Translations under genes and position numbers: made by a program | Assembly: GCF_900220965.1 (NCBI RefSeq) | Contig: NZ_OBQC01000001.1 | Coordinates: forward strand, 372,001 to 436,000 | Direction: 5' to 3' | Length of the DNA stretch: 64,000 nucleotides | Origin: Ureibacillus acetophenoni | GTDB lineage: Bacteria; Bacillota; Bacilli; Bacillales_A; Planococcaceae | Shown: piece by piece, positions 26,817-35,673 of the stretch | Position numbering within the stretch: position 1 is the first letter of the stretch | Layout: every line of letters starts with the position of its first letter | Notes under the pieces: model-generated | Database searches by the model: none | What the model was told of the DNA's origin: nothing | Seen by the model: only the letters and a program-made list of their open reading frames with translations

Positions 26817-28709
26817 GTGAGCTCTGTTGCAATTGGTAATAAAAAGGGCTTTGGAGCAACTCTTTGGGACTATTTAACAACTGTTGACCATAAAAAACTA
26901 GGGAATATGTATTTCTTTGCAGGGTTATTATTCTTTGCAATTGCTGGTTTTGAAGCTTTACTAATGCGTATTCAGTTAATGGTACCAAACAATGATTTTG
27001 TTTCCGCAGGTCTTTTCAATGAATTACTTACAATGCATGGTACAACAATGCTATTCTTAGCTGCGACACCATTGCTATTCGGTTTTATGAACTGGATCGT
27101 GCCATTACAAATTGGTGCACGTGACGTTGCATTCCCGTTCTTAAACTCATTAGGATTTTGGTTATTCTTCTTAGGTGCTGTATTCTTACACCTTTCATTC
27201 TTTATGGGTGGAGCACCTGATGCAGGATGGACATCTTATGCGTCCTTATCTTTATATTCACCTGGACATGGTATTGATTTCTATGTATTAGGTTTACAAA
27301 TTTCTGGTGCTGGTACCTTAATTTCAGGTATTAACTTCGTTGTAACAATTATTACAATGCGTGCACCTGGTATGACGTTCATGCGTATGCCATTATTTAC
27401 ATGGACTACTTTAATCGTAGGCGCACTTATAACATTTGCATTCCCTCCACTAACAGTTGCTTTATTCTTTATGTTAGTTGACCGTATGTTTGGAGCGAAT
27501 TTCTTCGACCATACTATGGGTGGTAACACAATTATTTATGAACACTTATTCTGGATCTTCGGACACCCAGAAGTTTATATCTTAATTTTACCTGCATTCG
27601 GATTATTCTCTGAAATTATACCGGTATTTGCTCGTAAACGTCTATTCGGATACTCTTCGATGGTATTCGCAACAATTTTAATTGGTTTCTTAGGATTCAT
27701 GGTTTGGGCTCACCACATGTTCGCAACTGGTCTTGGGCCAACTGCTAACGCAATTTTCGCTGTTGCTACAATGGCAATTGCCGTACCAACAGGTATGAAA
27801 GTATTTAACTGGATCTTAACTATTTGGGGCGGTTCGATTAAAGTAACAGTTCCAATGATTTACGCTCTTGGATTTATTCCATCTTTCGTTGCTGGTGGTG
27901 TAACTGGGGTAATGCAAGCCGTTGCTCCACTTGACTATCAATTACACGATTCATACTTTATCGTTGCTCACTTCCACTATGTTATCGTAGGTGGGGTAGT
28001 ATTAGGTATTTTTGGTGCAACTCATTTCTATTGGCCAATTATGACAAACCGTGTTTTAAATGAAAAACTTGGATTTCTTACATTCTGGACATTCTTTATC
28101 GGATTCCATTTAACATTCTTTATCCAACACTTCTTAGGACTAATGGGTATGCCACGTCGTGTATTCACATATCAAGGCGACCAAGGTTGGGATTTATTTA
28201 ACTTCATCTCATCTATTGGGGCATTATTAATGGGTCTAGGTGTAATATTCTTAGTAGTTAACATGTTATTATCTATTAAGTCTAAACCACTTAATACAAG
28301 TGACTACTGGGGAGATGGCCGTTCATTAGAATGGGCTCTTAAAACTCCAGTACCTTTCTACAACTTTAAACAAACACCACTTATTCGTGGTTACGATCCA
28401 TATTGGATTGAAAAACATGAAGGCAATAAAGAAGGTATGACATATGCTGAACCAGTTGGGGACATCCATATGCCAAATGGCTCAATCTTACCTTTAATTA
28501 TGTCTATTGGTATGTTCATCGCTGCATTCGGTTCTTTATACCATCCAGATGGCGTATCTTGGTCAGTACCAGTAATTATTCTAGGTATTGGTATTACGGT
28601 TGCATGTATGATTATCCGTTCATTTAAAGACGATCTAGGTTTCACTGTAACGAAAGAAGAAATCATTGCTACTGAAGAATCATTATATGGAAAAGGGGGT
28701 AACAAATAA
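26817..28709 (+). CDS. ctaD: Cytochrome caa3 oxidase subunit I
   Basis: A 630-residue heme-copper oxidase core subunit with about 14 membrane segments. Ligands are visible: low-spin heme His in MHGTTML, the CuB site in FGHPEVY (with the His-Tyr crosslink pair), the HH pair in WAHHMFA, and the final AHFHYVI. Size and the extended C-terminus are those of caa3 enzymes. GTG start at 26817 with AGGAGG about 10 bases upstream. Its stop overlaps the ctaE start (TAATG). Confidence 0.97.
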   Translation: MSSVAIGNKKGFGATLWDYLTTVDHKKLGNMYFFAGLLFFAIAGFEALLMRIQLMVPNNDFVSAGLFNELLTMHGTTMLFLAATPLLFGFMNWIVPLQIGARDVAFPFLNSLGFWLFFLGAVFLHLSFFMGGAPDAGWTSYASLSLYSPGHGIDFYVLGLQISGAGTLISGINFVVTIITMRAPGMTFMRMPLFTWTTLIVGALITFAFPPLTVALFFMLVDRMFGANFFDHTMGGNTIIYEHLFWIFGHPEVYILILPAFGLFSEIIPVFARKRLFGYSSMVFATILIGFLGFMVWAHHMFATGLGPTANAIFAVATMAIAVPTGMKVFNWILTIWGGSIKVTVPMIYALGFIPSFVAGGVTGVMQAVAPLDYQLHDSYFIVAHFHYVIVGGVVLGIFGATHFYWPIMTNRVLNEKLGFLTFWTFFIGFHLTFFIQHFLGLMGMPRRVFTYQGDQGWDLFNFISSIGALLMGLGVIFLVVNMLLSIKSKPLNTSDYWGDGRSLEWALKTPVPFYNFKQTPLIRGYDPYWIEKHEGNKEGMTYAEPVGDIHMPNGSILPLIMSIGMFIAAFGSLYHPDGVSWSVPVIILGIGITVACMIIRSFKDDLGFTVTKEEIIATEESLYGKGGNK

Positions 28710-29338
28710 TGGATATTAATACTAAATACACCCCAAAAACTTGGCCAGACCATGCTGAGCAAGTAACTTTGGAAGGAAAAAACAAATTCGTTGGTATTTG
28801 GATTTTCATCTGTAGTGACATCGTATTATTTGCCAGTGTATTTGCTACTTACCTTGCTTTAAAAGATAGTGGTCCATCAGGAATGGATATTACTGCTAAA
28901 GAATTATTTGGACTAGAATTAGCATTTGTAATGACAATGTTACTTTTAACATCTTCATTAACATCTGTATATGCTATGTATCACATGAAGAACTTTAATT
29001 CTAAAGGTGTCCTAATATGGATGGGAATTACAGTACTTCTAGGTCTTGGATTCTTAGGTCTTGAAATTTATGAGTTCTATGAGTATACGGTTCATGAAGG
29101 ATTCGGATTTACACATTCTGCATTCTCATCTGCTTTCTATTTACTTGTAGGTACTCACGGATTGCACGTTATTATTGGACTTATTTGGATTACAGGATTA
29201 ATCATCCGTAATGCAAAACGTGGATTAAACTTATACAACGCGCCTAAATTCTTTGCTGCATCAATTTATTGGCACTTTATCGACGTTGTATGGGTATTCA
29301 TCTTCACAGTAGTTTACTTAATGGGGGTGCTAGGATAA
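28709..29338 (+). CDS. ctaE: Cytochrome caa3 oxidase subunit III
   Basis: A 209-residue, five-segment membrane protein of the COX3 family. GTHGLHVIIGLIW and the final IYWHFIDVVWVFIFTVVYL are diagnostic. The start overlaps the ctaD stop by one base with AAAGGGGG upstream, which implies coupled translation. It stabilises the subunit I core. Confidence 0.95.
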   Translation: MDINTKYTPKTWPDHAEQVTLEGKNKFVGIWIFICSDIVLFASVFATYLALKDSGPSGMDITAKELFGLELAFVMTMLLLTSSLTSVYAMYHMKNFNSKGVLIWMGITVLLGLGFLGLEIYEFYEYTVHEGFGFTHSAFSSAFYLLVGTHGLHVIIGLIWITGLIIRNAKRGLNLYNAPKFFAASIYWHFIDVVWVFIFTVVYLMGVLG

Positions 29339-29339
29339 T

Positions 29340-29681
29340 ATGGGACACGATACACATATTCATGAGAAATCTGTTGCACAACACGAATTTGATCGTCGTA
29401 AAAATGCTGTAGAAATGCGTAAGCAAGTTGTAAACTTTGCGATTATGATTCTCTTCACTTTTATCGCTTTTGCGGTTGTAGTGGCAGACTTTTCGCCATA
29501 CTTCATTAAGCCATTTATACTTTTACTAGCAGCTGTACAAGTTGTACTACAATTATATGCATTCATGCACATGGGTGAAAAACATGCTTCACATATTGGT
29601 ACAATTAATACCTTCGTATGGGTAGGTGCAATTATTGCATTTACGGTATTCCTTTGTTTCTTAACGATTATTTGGTGGTAA
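29340..29681 (+). CDS. ctaF: Cytochrome caa3 oxidase subunit IV (IVB)
   Basis: A 113-residue protein with three membrane segments and the conserved LQLYAFMHMGE stretch of the bacterial COX4 family. It starts 1 base after the ctaE stop. It is the last gene of ctaBCDEF before a strong terminator. Confidence 0.92.
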   Translation: MGHDTHIHEKSVAQHEFDRRKNAVEMRKQVVNFAIMILFTFIAFAVVVADFSPYFIKPFILLLAAVQVVLQLYAFMHMGEKHASHIGTINTFVWVGAIIAFTVFLCFLTIIWW

Positions 29682-29695
29682 GAGAGTAAAGTATA

Positions 29696-29741
29696 TAAGT
29701 GTAGATAAGTTGTTTTGCAACTTATCTACACTTATTTTTTT
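29696..29741 (+). terminator. Terminator of the ctaBCDEF operon
   Basis: TAAGTGTAGATAAGTTG pairs perfectly with CAACTTATCTACACTTA around TTTTG, followed by TTTTTTT. Confidence 0.92.
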
Positions 29742-29775
29742 GGATAGTTTTATGTTAATTGTCATAGTTCGTTCA

Positions 29776-29804
29776 TTGATGTTAAAATGTAAGCGTTCTA
29801 TAAT
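29776..29804 (+). promoter_or_regulatory. Promoter of ctaG, with a cre-like sequence inside it
   Basis: TTGATG (-35), 17 bases, TATAAT (-10) is close to the sigma-A consensus. The spacer and -10 contain TGTAAGCGTTCTAT (29788-29801), matching 12 of 14 positions of the cre pattern TGWAANCGNTNWCA. Binding there would block the promoter. Confidence 0.6.
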
Positions 29805-29837
29805 AAAATTACTGAAGGTTTAAAAGGAGAGCTTAAA

Positions 29838-30770
29838 ATGCCGTTAAGTATATTTGGTTTTCAAGCACTATGGAGTCCATATTTAATAGGTGTCATAATC
29901 TTTTTAACGGTTGTCTATTTTTTAGTGACAGTTAAATGGAGAAAAGACTTTAAAGTAAGTGAGCCATTAAAAAAGAGTGAAGCAACTTATTTTCTATTAT
30001 CGATGCTTACTTTGTATATCGTAATTGGTTCACCAATTGATTTACTATCACACATATTGTTTACGATGCATATGGTTCAAATGGCGTTTTTACTATTACT
30101 TCTGCCAATTTTATTAATAAAAGGTATCCCATGGTGGATATGGCGAGTAGTTGTTAACGCACCGGGAGTTCGAATGGTCTTTAAAATATTTACACAACCA
30201 GTAGTTGCTGTATTTTTGTTTGCTATGATGTTTTCTCTATATCATATACCAGCTATATTCGATACGATTAAACTTGATCAAACATTTCATGGAATCTTTA
30301 CGTTCATATTATTCTTATCAGCATTTCTCATGACTTGGCCAATCATTAATCAAAACATTGAAGGTCAAAGACAAATGAAAAGTCTATACAAAATAGCATA
30401 TATCATTTCAAATGCTGTTTTAATTACACCAGCTTGTGCACTTATTATTTTTGCGGGACAACCTTTGTTTGCAACTTATTATGATGGTGATACTTGGTTA
30501 AAAGCGATGGAGTTATGTGTGCCTACTTCAACTTTAAGTGGATTAAACTTAACTGGACCAGATTTGTTTTTCCCTGGGTTTTTAACAGTAGTTGGGGACC
30601 AGCAAGCAGGTGGAGTATTAATGAAAATCATTCAAGAGATTATTTTCGGCGTTATTTTGTGGAAGGTGTTTAGACAATGGTGGAAAGATGAACACAGCAG
30701 TAACGAAGATGAAATTACACAAAATGCATTAAAAGACTTCCAAGCTTTAAAACAAAGTCAACAACATTAA
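29838..30770 (+). CDS. ctaG: Cytochrome oxidase assembly factor CtaG
   Basis: A 310-residue polytopic protein with seven membrane segments, of the caa3_CtaG family (not the Cox11-type CtaG). His residues in SHILFTMHMVQM and FHGIFTFILF are typical and have been linked to copper insertion at CuB. AAAAGGAGAG precedes the ATG. It has its own promoter after the ctaF terminator. Confidence 0.92.
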   Translation: MPLSIFGFQALWSPYLIGVIIFLTVVYFLVTVKWRKDFKVSEPLKKSEATYFLLSMLTLYIVIGSPIDLLSHILFTMHMVQMAFLLLLLPILLIKGIPWWIWRVVVNAPGVRMVFKIFTQPVVAVFLFAMMFSLYHIPAIFDTIKLDQTFHGIFTFILFLSAFLMTWPIINQNIEGQRQMKSLYKIAYIISNAVLITPACALIIFAGQPLFATYYDGDTWLKAMELCVPTSTLSGLNLTGPDLFFPGFLTVVGDQQAGGVLMKIIQEIIFGVILWKVFRQWWKDEHSSNEDEITQNALKDFQALKQSQQH

Positions 30771-30805
30771 TAGAGAAAGAAAGAAATCGTTAGGAGAATG
30801 TTTAA

Positions 30806-31270
30806 ATGTCACTATCATTATTACTACCTACTATTAGTACTGCATTCATAGTAATAAGTGCTGTGTTAGTTGCTATCGGTTGGGTATTAATTGCAAAAAG
30901 GAATATTGAATCACATAAAAAAGTGATGACGGCTGCAGGGGTTTCTGCATTAATATTCTTTATTATTTATGCTTCACGAACAGTGTTTATTGGTAACACT
31001 GCATTTGGAGGACCGGAAAATTTAAAAGGATATTATACATTCTTTTTAATCTTCCATATTATATTAGCAACAACAGGAGCGGTATTTGGAATTGTTAGTT
31101 TACTAACTGGATTTAAAAATAAACTTTCCATCCACCGTAAAATCGGTCCAATTACTAGTATTGTTTGGTTTTTCGTTGCGATAACTGGTGTTATGGTTTA
31201 CTTACTACTTTATATTCTATTTGAACCTGGTGAAACAACATCAGTAATTAAAGCAATTCTTGGATTTTAA
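30806..31270 (+). CDS. ctaM: DUF420 membrane protein, CtaM (YozB-like)
   Basis: A 154-residue protein with four membrane segments, of the DUF420 family. Conserved His residues occur in ESHKKVM, FHIILAT and SIHRKIGPI. In S. aureus CtaM is needed for aa3-type oxidase activity; the position after ctaG fits that role. GGAGAATG gives the ribosome-binding site. The substrate, perhaps heme or copper handling, is unproven. Confidence 0.85.
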   Translation: MSLSLLLPTISTAFIVISAVLVAIGWVLIAKRNIESHKKVMTAAGVSALIFFIIYASRTVFIGNTAFGGPENLKGYYTFFLIFHIILATTGAVFGIVSLLTGFKNKLSIHRKIGPITSIVWFFVAITGVMVYLLLYILFEPGETTSVIKAILGF

Positions 31271-31279
31271 TATGTAAAT

Positions 31280-31323
31280 GGTTGTGGTGAAATTCAAACT
31301 TCATCGCAGCCTTTTTATTTTTA
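31280..31323 (+). terminator. Terminator after ctaM
   Basis: GGTTGTGGTGAA pairs with TTCATCGCAGCC (two G-T-type pairs), followed by TTTTTATTTTT. Confidence 0.7.
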
Positions 31324-31354
31324 GGTTAAACGGTATTACGTATTCAATTTACGT

Positions 31355-31397
31355 ATAAAAAATGAAGAACTAATCAAAGTGACTAATTCTTCATTAT
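31355..31397 (-). terminator. Terminator of the yugN-like gene
   Basis: On the minus strand AATGAAGAATTAG pairs with TAGTTCTTCATT and is followed by TTTTTTAT. It lies just after the gene's stop. Confidence 0.75.
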
Positions 31398-31416
31398 CTT
31401 GATATATCGGTTTTTA

Positions 31417-31785
31417 TTACGCTTCAGCACCATGGTAAGCGAATTGTTTTTTAATGTTAGCTAAAATTCCTTCACATTCTTTTACTAAGTGTGTAGGGAA
31501 AACTTCTTCAGTTTCATCATATTCTACTCCGTGTGGGTAGTAGTATTTACCAAGTGCTGGTTTTAAAATTTTTAAGATTGCAGTATTATTTCCAACATCA
31601 CCTGATACAACACTACAGAATACACGTAAATAGAAGCGTCCTTCTTTAAGATCAAAGCGTTTGTCAAATGTCATGCGGTCCCAATCCCAGCCACCGTGAG
31701 ATTCTAAGCCGTTTTTCTTCATAACACTAACAAGTAGTTCTTGTTCAGCAGTTATATTTTCAAGAGTTTTGTTTTCGAAATACAT
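31417..31785 (-). CDS. YugN-like family protein
   Basis: A 122-residue soluble protein. HGGWDWDRMTFDKRFD and YYYPHGVEYDE are the family's typical stretches. AAAGGAGG precedes the ATG. It is monocistronic with its own terminator. Function unknown; the B. subtilis relative YugN is uncharacterised as far as I know. Confidence 0.8.
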   Translation of the reverse strand: MYFENKTLENITAEQELLVSVMKKNGLESHGGWDWDRMTFDKRFDLKEGRFYLRVFCSVVSGDVGNNTAILKILKPALGKYYYPHGVEYDETEEVFPTHLVKECEGILANIKKQFAYHGAEA

Positions 31786-31923
31786 GATATATATCCTCCT
31801 TTAGCAAATCGTACATAGAATACGCTCATTATTAATAATAGATTAAAATACTAATCCTGGCAATGACAACATTGTGTCAAGAAATAAGTAATTTAGATAA
31901 TTATTACAAATCAATAGATTGAA

Positions 31924-31937
31924 AAGTTATATAACTT
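31924..31937. promoter_or_regulatory. 14-bp perfect palindrome between yugN and the orphan murE
   Basis: AAGTTATATAACTT lies in the 273-bp divergent intergenic region, about 120 bases before the MurE paralogue. Possible operator; nothing identifies the regulator. Confidence 0.35.
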
Positions 31938-32028
31938 ACTATAACCAATTGTTCGTTTATTTTGTTTAAAAGCTTTATCTAAAATCATTCCTATTCTTCA
32001 AAATTTTGTGTCATGATTTCAGGCTAGG

Positions 32029-32037
32029 CATACTATA
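32029..32037 (+). promoter_or_regulatory. CATACTATA, -10-like element of sigma-E/sigma-K type before the orphan murE
   Basis: CATACTATA fits both the sigma-E -10 pattern (CATAnnnT) and the sigma-K pattern CATAnnnTA of Bacillus mother-cell promoters. It is 22 bases before the TTG start, with AAGGAG between. No convincing -35 is present at the usual 14-base (sigma-E) or 16-base (sigma-K) distance; TCATGATT at 32011-32018 is nearest. Treat as a half-site. Confidence 0.4.
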
Positions 32038-32058
32038 AGGAAAAGAAGGAGTGACACA

Positions 32059-33531
32059 TTGCAACTAGCAGAGCTTTTAAAAGACTGGCCGTGCACAGTA
32101 AAAGGTGGTTCCATTCGAATAGAAGTTCTTGGTATAGAAGATTATGCACAACATGTAAAAGAAGGGGATTTGTTCATCGTTCGAAAAGGAGCGAACGATG
32201 ACGGATTTAAATATGTAGAAATTGCCATACAAAATGGTGCAATAGGTGTTGTCATAGAAGATGAAAAATTACTCGATAAAGTTAGTCTTCCTGTTCCTGT
32301 AATATGGGTTCCAAATTGTATGAAGTTTATGTCATATAGTGCCGCAAAACTTAATCGATTCCCTGCAGAAGCAATGCAAGTTATTGCAATAACGGGTACA
32401 AACGGAAAAACAACAGTCAGTCATTTCATTGGTCAAATATTAAACACGCTACATAAAAAAGTAATGGTCATCGGAACGAATGGCGTATTTATAAATGGTA
32501 AAGAAGTTAACCTAGAATATGAACATTTAACTACATTACAACCAAAACATCTTCATAAAATTTTCCGATATGGTGTTAGCCAAGGTGTACAGTATGCAGT
32601 ATTAGAAGCTTCATCAATGGGTCTAGCAAAGCACAGATTAGACGATTGCTCCATAAACATTGGTGTCTTTTTAAATTTAGCTGAAGATCATATAGAAGAT
32701 CATGGTTCTTTTGAAAAATATAAGTCCGCAAAGCAAATTTTATCAACACTATCGGAAAAACTAGTCTTAAATGGTGATGATTCTTTTTGTCGTACGGTTG
32801 GTTTACAAGCAAAAAAACCTAAAGTATATTGCGGATTAGGAAATCGCGTCGATTATCAATTACAATTGCTTGCTGATGGGAATAATTCATCGACTGTTTG
32901 CTTACAAAGTAAAAAGGGGCAAAAGGTGTTCACACTACCATTTGTAGGTGACCATCATTTGCAAAATTCAATTGCAGCAATAACAACAGTGAGTGAACTT
33001 GGTTTTGATATTGAAGAAGTATGTTATGCTGCTGAAAGTTTAAGCTTACCTAAAGGACGACTACAATATATTAAAAATAATTTGAATTTAGACATCTATA
33101 TTGATTATGCCCATACTGAAGCAGCTTTAAGAGCTGTTTTACAAACATTAAAGAAAACAACGAAACGAAACTTAATTGTTCTATTTAGTTGTGGCGGCGA
33201 CCGAGATAAGCATAAACGTATAAAAATGGGAGCTGTTGCTTCAAAATATGCTGATATGATCTATTTAACGACTGATAATCCCCGTAGTGAAGACCCCGAA
33301 GTCATTAATTCTCAAATAGCTGCAGGGTTTTTATCAACTCAAAAATACGAAACCATTTTGAATCGTGGTGAAGCTATAACAAAAGCAATACTATCAGCAA
33401 AAGAGGGAGATACTATACTAATTGCAGGAAAAGGTCATGAGGACACACAAACGATTGGGAAAACACAAATACGTTTTTCAGATATTGAATTTGTTCAATC
33501 TGTTCTTGAATCGAAATTAAATCAAGGATAG
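32059..33531 (+). CDS. Orphan MurE-family ligase, candidate meso-diaminopimelate-adding enzyme
   Basis: A 490-residue Mur ligase. ATP loop GTNGKTT at residues 113-119; LEASSMGLAKHRLD; DHIEDHG with the presumed carbamylated Lys225 in SAKQIL; DYAHT at 349-353; DNPRSE at 406-411; GKGHE at 457-461. DNPR is the motif that distinguishes diaminopimelate-adding from lysine-adding MurE. The N-terminal UDP-binding domain is divergent: the usual DSR motif reads GIED near residue 26. TTG start with AAGGAG 7 bases upstream. It is outside the dcw cluster, which lacks murE. Inferred to add diaminopimelate to UDP-MurNAc-dipeptide, perhaps only in sporulation. It could instead be the organism's only MurE or act on another amino acid. 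Confidence 0.85.
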   Translation: MQLAELLKDWPCTVKGGSIRIEVLGIEDYAQHVKEGDLFIVRKGANDDGFKYVEIAIQNGAIGVVIEDEKLLDKVSLPVPVIWVPNCMKFMSYSAAKLNRFPAEAMQVIAITGTNGKTTVSHFIGQILNTLHKKVMVIGTNGVFINGKEVNLEYEHLTTLQPKHLHKIFRYGVSQGVQYAVLEASSMGLAKHRLDDCSINIGVFLNLAEDHIEDHGSFEKYKSAKQILSTLSEKLVLNGDDSFCRTVGLQAKKPKVYCGLGNRVDYQLQLLADGNNSSTVCLQSKKGQKVFTLPFVGDHHLQNSIAAITTVSELGFDIEEVCYAAESLSLPKGRLQYIKNNLNLDIYIDYAHTEAALRAVLQTLKKTTKRNLIVLFSCGGDRDKHKRIKMGAVASKYADMIYLTTDNPRSEDPEVINSQIAAGFLSTQKYETILNRGEAITKAILSAKEGDTILIAGKGHEDTQTIGKTQIRFSDIEFVQSVLESKLNQG

Positions 33532-33634
33532 TTTCTCTCCATTCACTCTTTTAAAATTTAAGAAATATGGGAAGTTTTCATTCTACCATACAGTCTTATT
33601 TTCTGCTATCATAGAGTTGAATGGAGGATTGATG

Positions 33635-34081
33635 ATGTTAATAACTTCTGAATGGGTAACAATTCTTGATGAAACTGATTTACTAAGTTCCATGATACTA
33701 TCCTCTGAACAAGCACAAAAATTACGTGAGGCTTATCATAATGTATATAATGACCAAGTACTCGTACAAAAAATAGCTTCTTTCACGAGAATGAAAGAGC
33801 AGTATGAAGATGTACAAAGATTTGGGAAATATCATCCTGATTACAATAAAATTATGAAGGAAATTCGCAAACAAAAGCGCGAACTCGATTTAGATGAGCG
33901 CGTGGCGAATTTAAAAGTCGCAGAAAATGATTATCAAGATTTATTAGATGAAATTAGTCTAATTGTCGGAAAATCAGTTTCAGAATCTGTGAAAGTGCCT
34001 GTAAGTAATCCATTCTTCGCAACCGGCTCATCTTGTGGGAGTGGTTGTGGATCAGGTGGAAGTTGTTCTTGTTCGGCTTAA
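33635..34081 (+). CDS. ylbF: YlbF/RicF, subunit of the Y-complex
   Basis: A 148-residue helical protein of the YlbF/YmcA family with a cysteine-rich tail: Cys134, 138, 144 and 146 in a Gly/Ser-rich end. In B. subtilis YlbF (RicF), YmcA and YaaT form a complex carrying 4Fe-4S clusters that promotes RNase Y-dependent mRNA maturation and affects sporulation, competence and biofilm. The conserved cysteine tail supports cluster binding here. ATG at 33635 is chosen with GGAGG 7 bases upstream; 33632 is also possible. Confidence 0.88.
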   Translation: MLITSEWVTILDETDLLSSMILSSEQAQKLREAYHNVYNDQVLVQKIASFTRMKEQYEDVQRFGKYHPDYNKIMKEIRKQKRELDLDERVANLKVAENDYQDLLDEISLIVGKSVSESVKVPVSNPFFATGSSCGSGCGSGGSCSCSA

Positions 34082-34090
34082 TATTATATT

Positions 34091-34133
34091 AAAAGTCTCC
34101 TTAGAAATCAATCTAAGGAGACTTTGTTTTTTT
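34091..34133. terminator. Terminator between ylbF and the phosphodiesterase gene
   Basis: AAAGTCTCCTTAGA pairs perfectly with TCTAAGGAGACTTT, followed by GTTTTTTT. It overlaps the end of the convergent phosphodiesterase gene. Confidence 0.9.
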
Positions 34134-35073
34134 ATTGTTCCGTTTGTTCATTATTCGAATTTAGTTCTTCGTATAATTTTTTTACTAACGGGACGGCAAT
34201 ATCTGGACGATCTGTTACGATTCCTTTTGCCCCACGCTTAATTAGACGTTCAATTAGTTCTGGATCGTTAATAGTCCAATAATGAACTGGAATATTTAAA
34301 TTTCCAAGATAAGAAATAAATTTAGGCATATCTAATGATATTACACCTAATTTAGGTGGGATTTGGAATACATCTACTTTTGGGCTATATAGATGACCAA
34401 ACTGACTAGTAAAGGCTGCGAAAGCTTTTCGTACGTCAGTTTCTCCAGCTCCTAGTGCAACACTGTTTTGAGCATAGAGATTGAATCTGTCTACTTGTTC
34501 GCTATAAAAGCTTGTTACTACTACACGGTTATGGACTTTTAATTCTTCAATTAAACGCCATAGTTTTGATGGCATTAAGCTTCCTTCATAAGTATCAGGT
34601 GAATCTTTAATATCAATATTAATATATACAGTTGGAAAATCTAATAATAATTCTCTTAGTGTTACAACAGGTAACTTTGAATCTTGATATGGTGTATTAC
34701 CTTCTAAGTCTATAAAATTAAAACCATGGTTTAATTGATTTAGTTCTTCTAAAGTGTAGTCTTTTACAAATCCAGTACCATCCGATGTACGGTCAACGGT
34801 ATCATCATGAAAAACAATAATTTCCTCATCTTTTGTTAATCGAATATCAACTTCAAAACCCTCTACACCCAATTCAAAAGCTTTATCAAATGCAGGTCTT
34901 GTATGTTCCGGAGCTAAATGGGATCCTCCTCTATGTGCAAGTACGATTGGACGATCAAATTGCAATACTTCTTTACTTTCACGCTTCTGCGGTTTTAACA
35001 CAGCCTTACTTCCTGCCCATGCTGCTGCACTCGCTGCTGCTATTGCTAGGGCTAACTTTGTCTTTTTTCCCAT
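34132..35073 (-). CDS. Glycerophosphodiester phosphodiesterase, membrane-anchored or secreted
   Basis: A 313-314 residue protein with an N-terminal hydrophobic segment (about residues 7-24) after a KKTK start. The GDPD motif is present: LAHRGGSHLAPEHT (usually APENT, so the Asn is replaced by His), EVDIRLTKD and VFHDDTVDRTSDGTG. It should hydrolyse glycerophosphodiesters to glycerol 3-phosphate at the cell surface. ATG at 35073 follows AGGAGG by 6 bases; the open frame further upstream has no such site. Acidic, Asn/Gln-rich C-terminus. Confidence 0.88.
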   Translation of the reverse strand: MGKKTKLALAIAAASAAAWAGSKAVLKPQKRESKEVLQFDRPIVLAHRGGSHLAPEHTRPAFDKAFELGVEGFEVDIRLTKDEEIIVFHDDTVDRTSDGTGFVKDYTLEELNQLNHGFNFIDLEGNTPYQDSKLPVVTLRELLLDFPTVYINIDIKDSPDTYEGSLMPSKLWRLIEELKVHNRVVVTSFYSEQVDRFNLYAQNSVALGAGETDVRKAFAAFTSQFGHLYSPKVDVFQIPPKLGVISLDMPKFISYLGNLNIPVHYWTINDPELIERLIKRGAKGIVTDRPDIAVPLVKKLYEELNSNNEQTEQ

Positions 35074-35326
35074 GAAAGTCCTCCTCAGATTAAAATCGAA
35101 TAAGCTATTCAACAACCCAGTAGTAGGGAATCCCCAATTATAAATGTTTCACTTAATCTTCATTAAAATCCATCTAAAATTTTTGTACTTCAGTCATTTT
35201 ATAATATAGTATATTTAATCTTATAATGATGATTATAACGGAAAATCTACCATCCTGTCAGCTAATCTCTGTTGGTATAAGAAATAACATTATGGTATTC
35301 TTTAATTAAGAAATGAGGGAATCGAA

Positions 35327-35605
35327 ATGAAGGAAAGACAAGGACTAATCGTATATGTCAATCAACTAAAACATGCAAAAACTTTAAGGAAATATGGCAA
35401 TGTTCATTATATTTCTAGAAAGTTAAAATATGTTGTAATTTATTGTAATCGAGAAGAAATTGAAATGGCAATGAACAAAATTCAACGTCTTCCTTTTGTG
35501 AAAGACGTTGTTCCATCATATCGTCCATTTTTAAAAACTGAATTTGAAAATGCGAAACCAGATAAAGCGAAGGAATATGATTATGATTATAAAATTGGTT
35601 TATAA
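35327..35605 (+). CDS. ylbG: YlbG (UPF0298) family protein
   Basis: A 92-residue basic protein with [22 protein letters not shown] and YVVIYCN..., typical of the YlbG family. GAGGGA precedes the ATG. Predicted small alpha/beta fold; function unknown. Synteny with ylbF supports the name. Confidence 0.88.
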   Translation: MKERQGLIVYVNQLKHAKTLRKYGNVHYISRKLKYVVIYCNREEIEMAMNKIQRLPFVKDVVPSYRPFLKTEFENAKPDKAKEYDYDYKIGL

Positions 35606-35673
35606 ACTTATGTACTATAAACCTTCTGCTTAATTCGAACAACTAATCGATTCTAATGGATGTAAACAATTTT

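Noticed and set aside
33587-33594. CATACAGT before ylbF as a sigma-E -10
   Set aside because: The -10 is good but no -35 stands at 13-15 bases, and there is no known need for sporulation-specific expression of ylbF.
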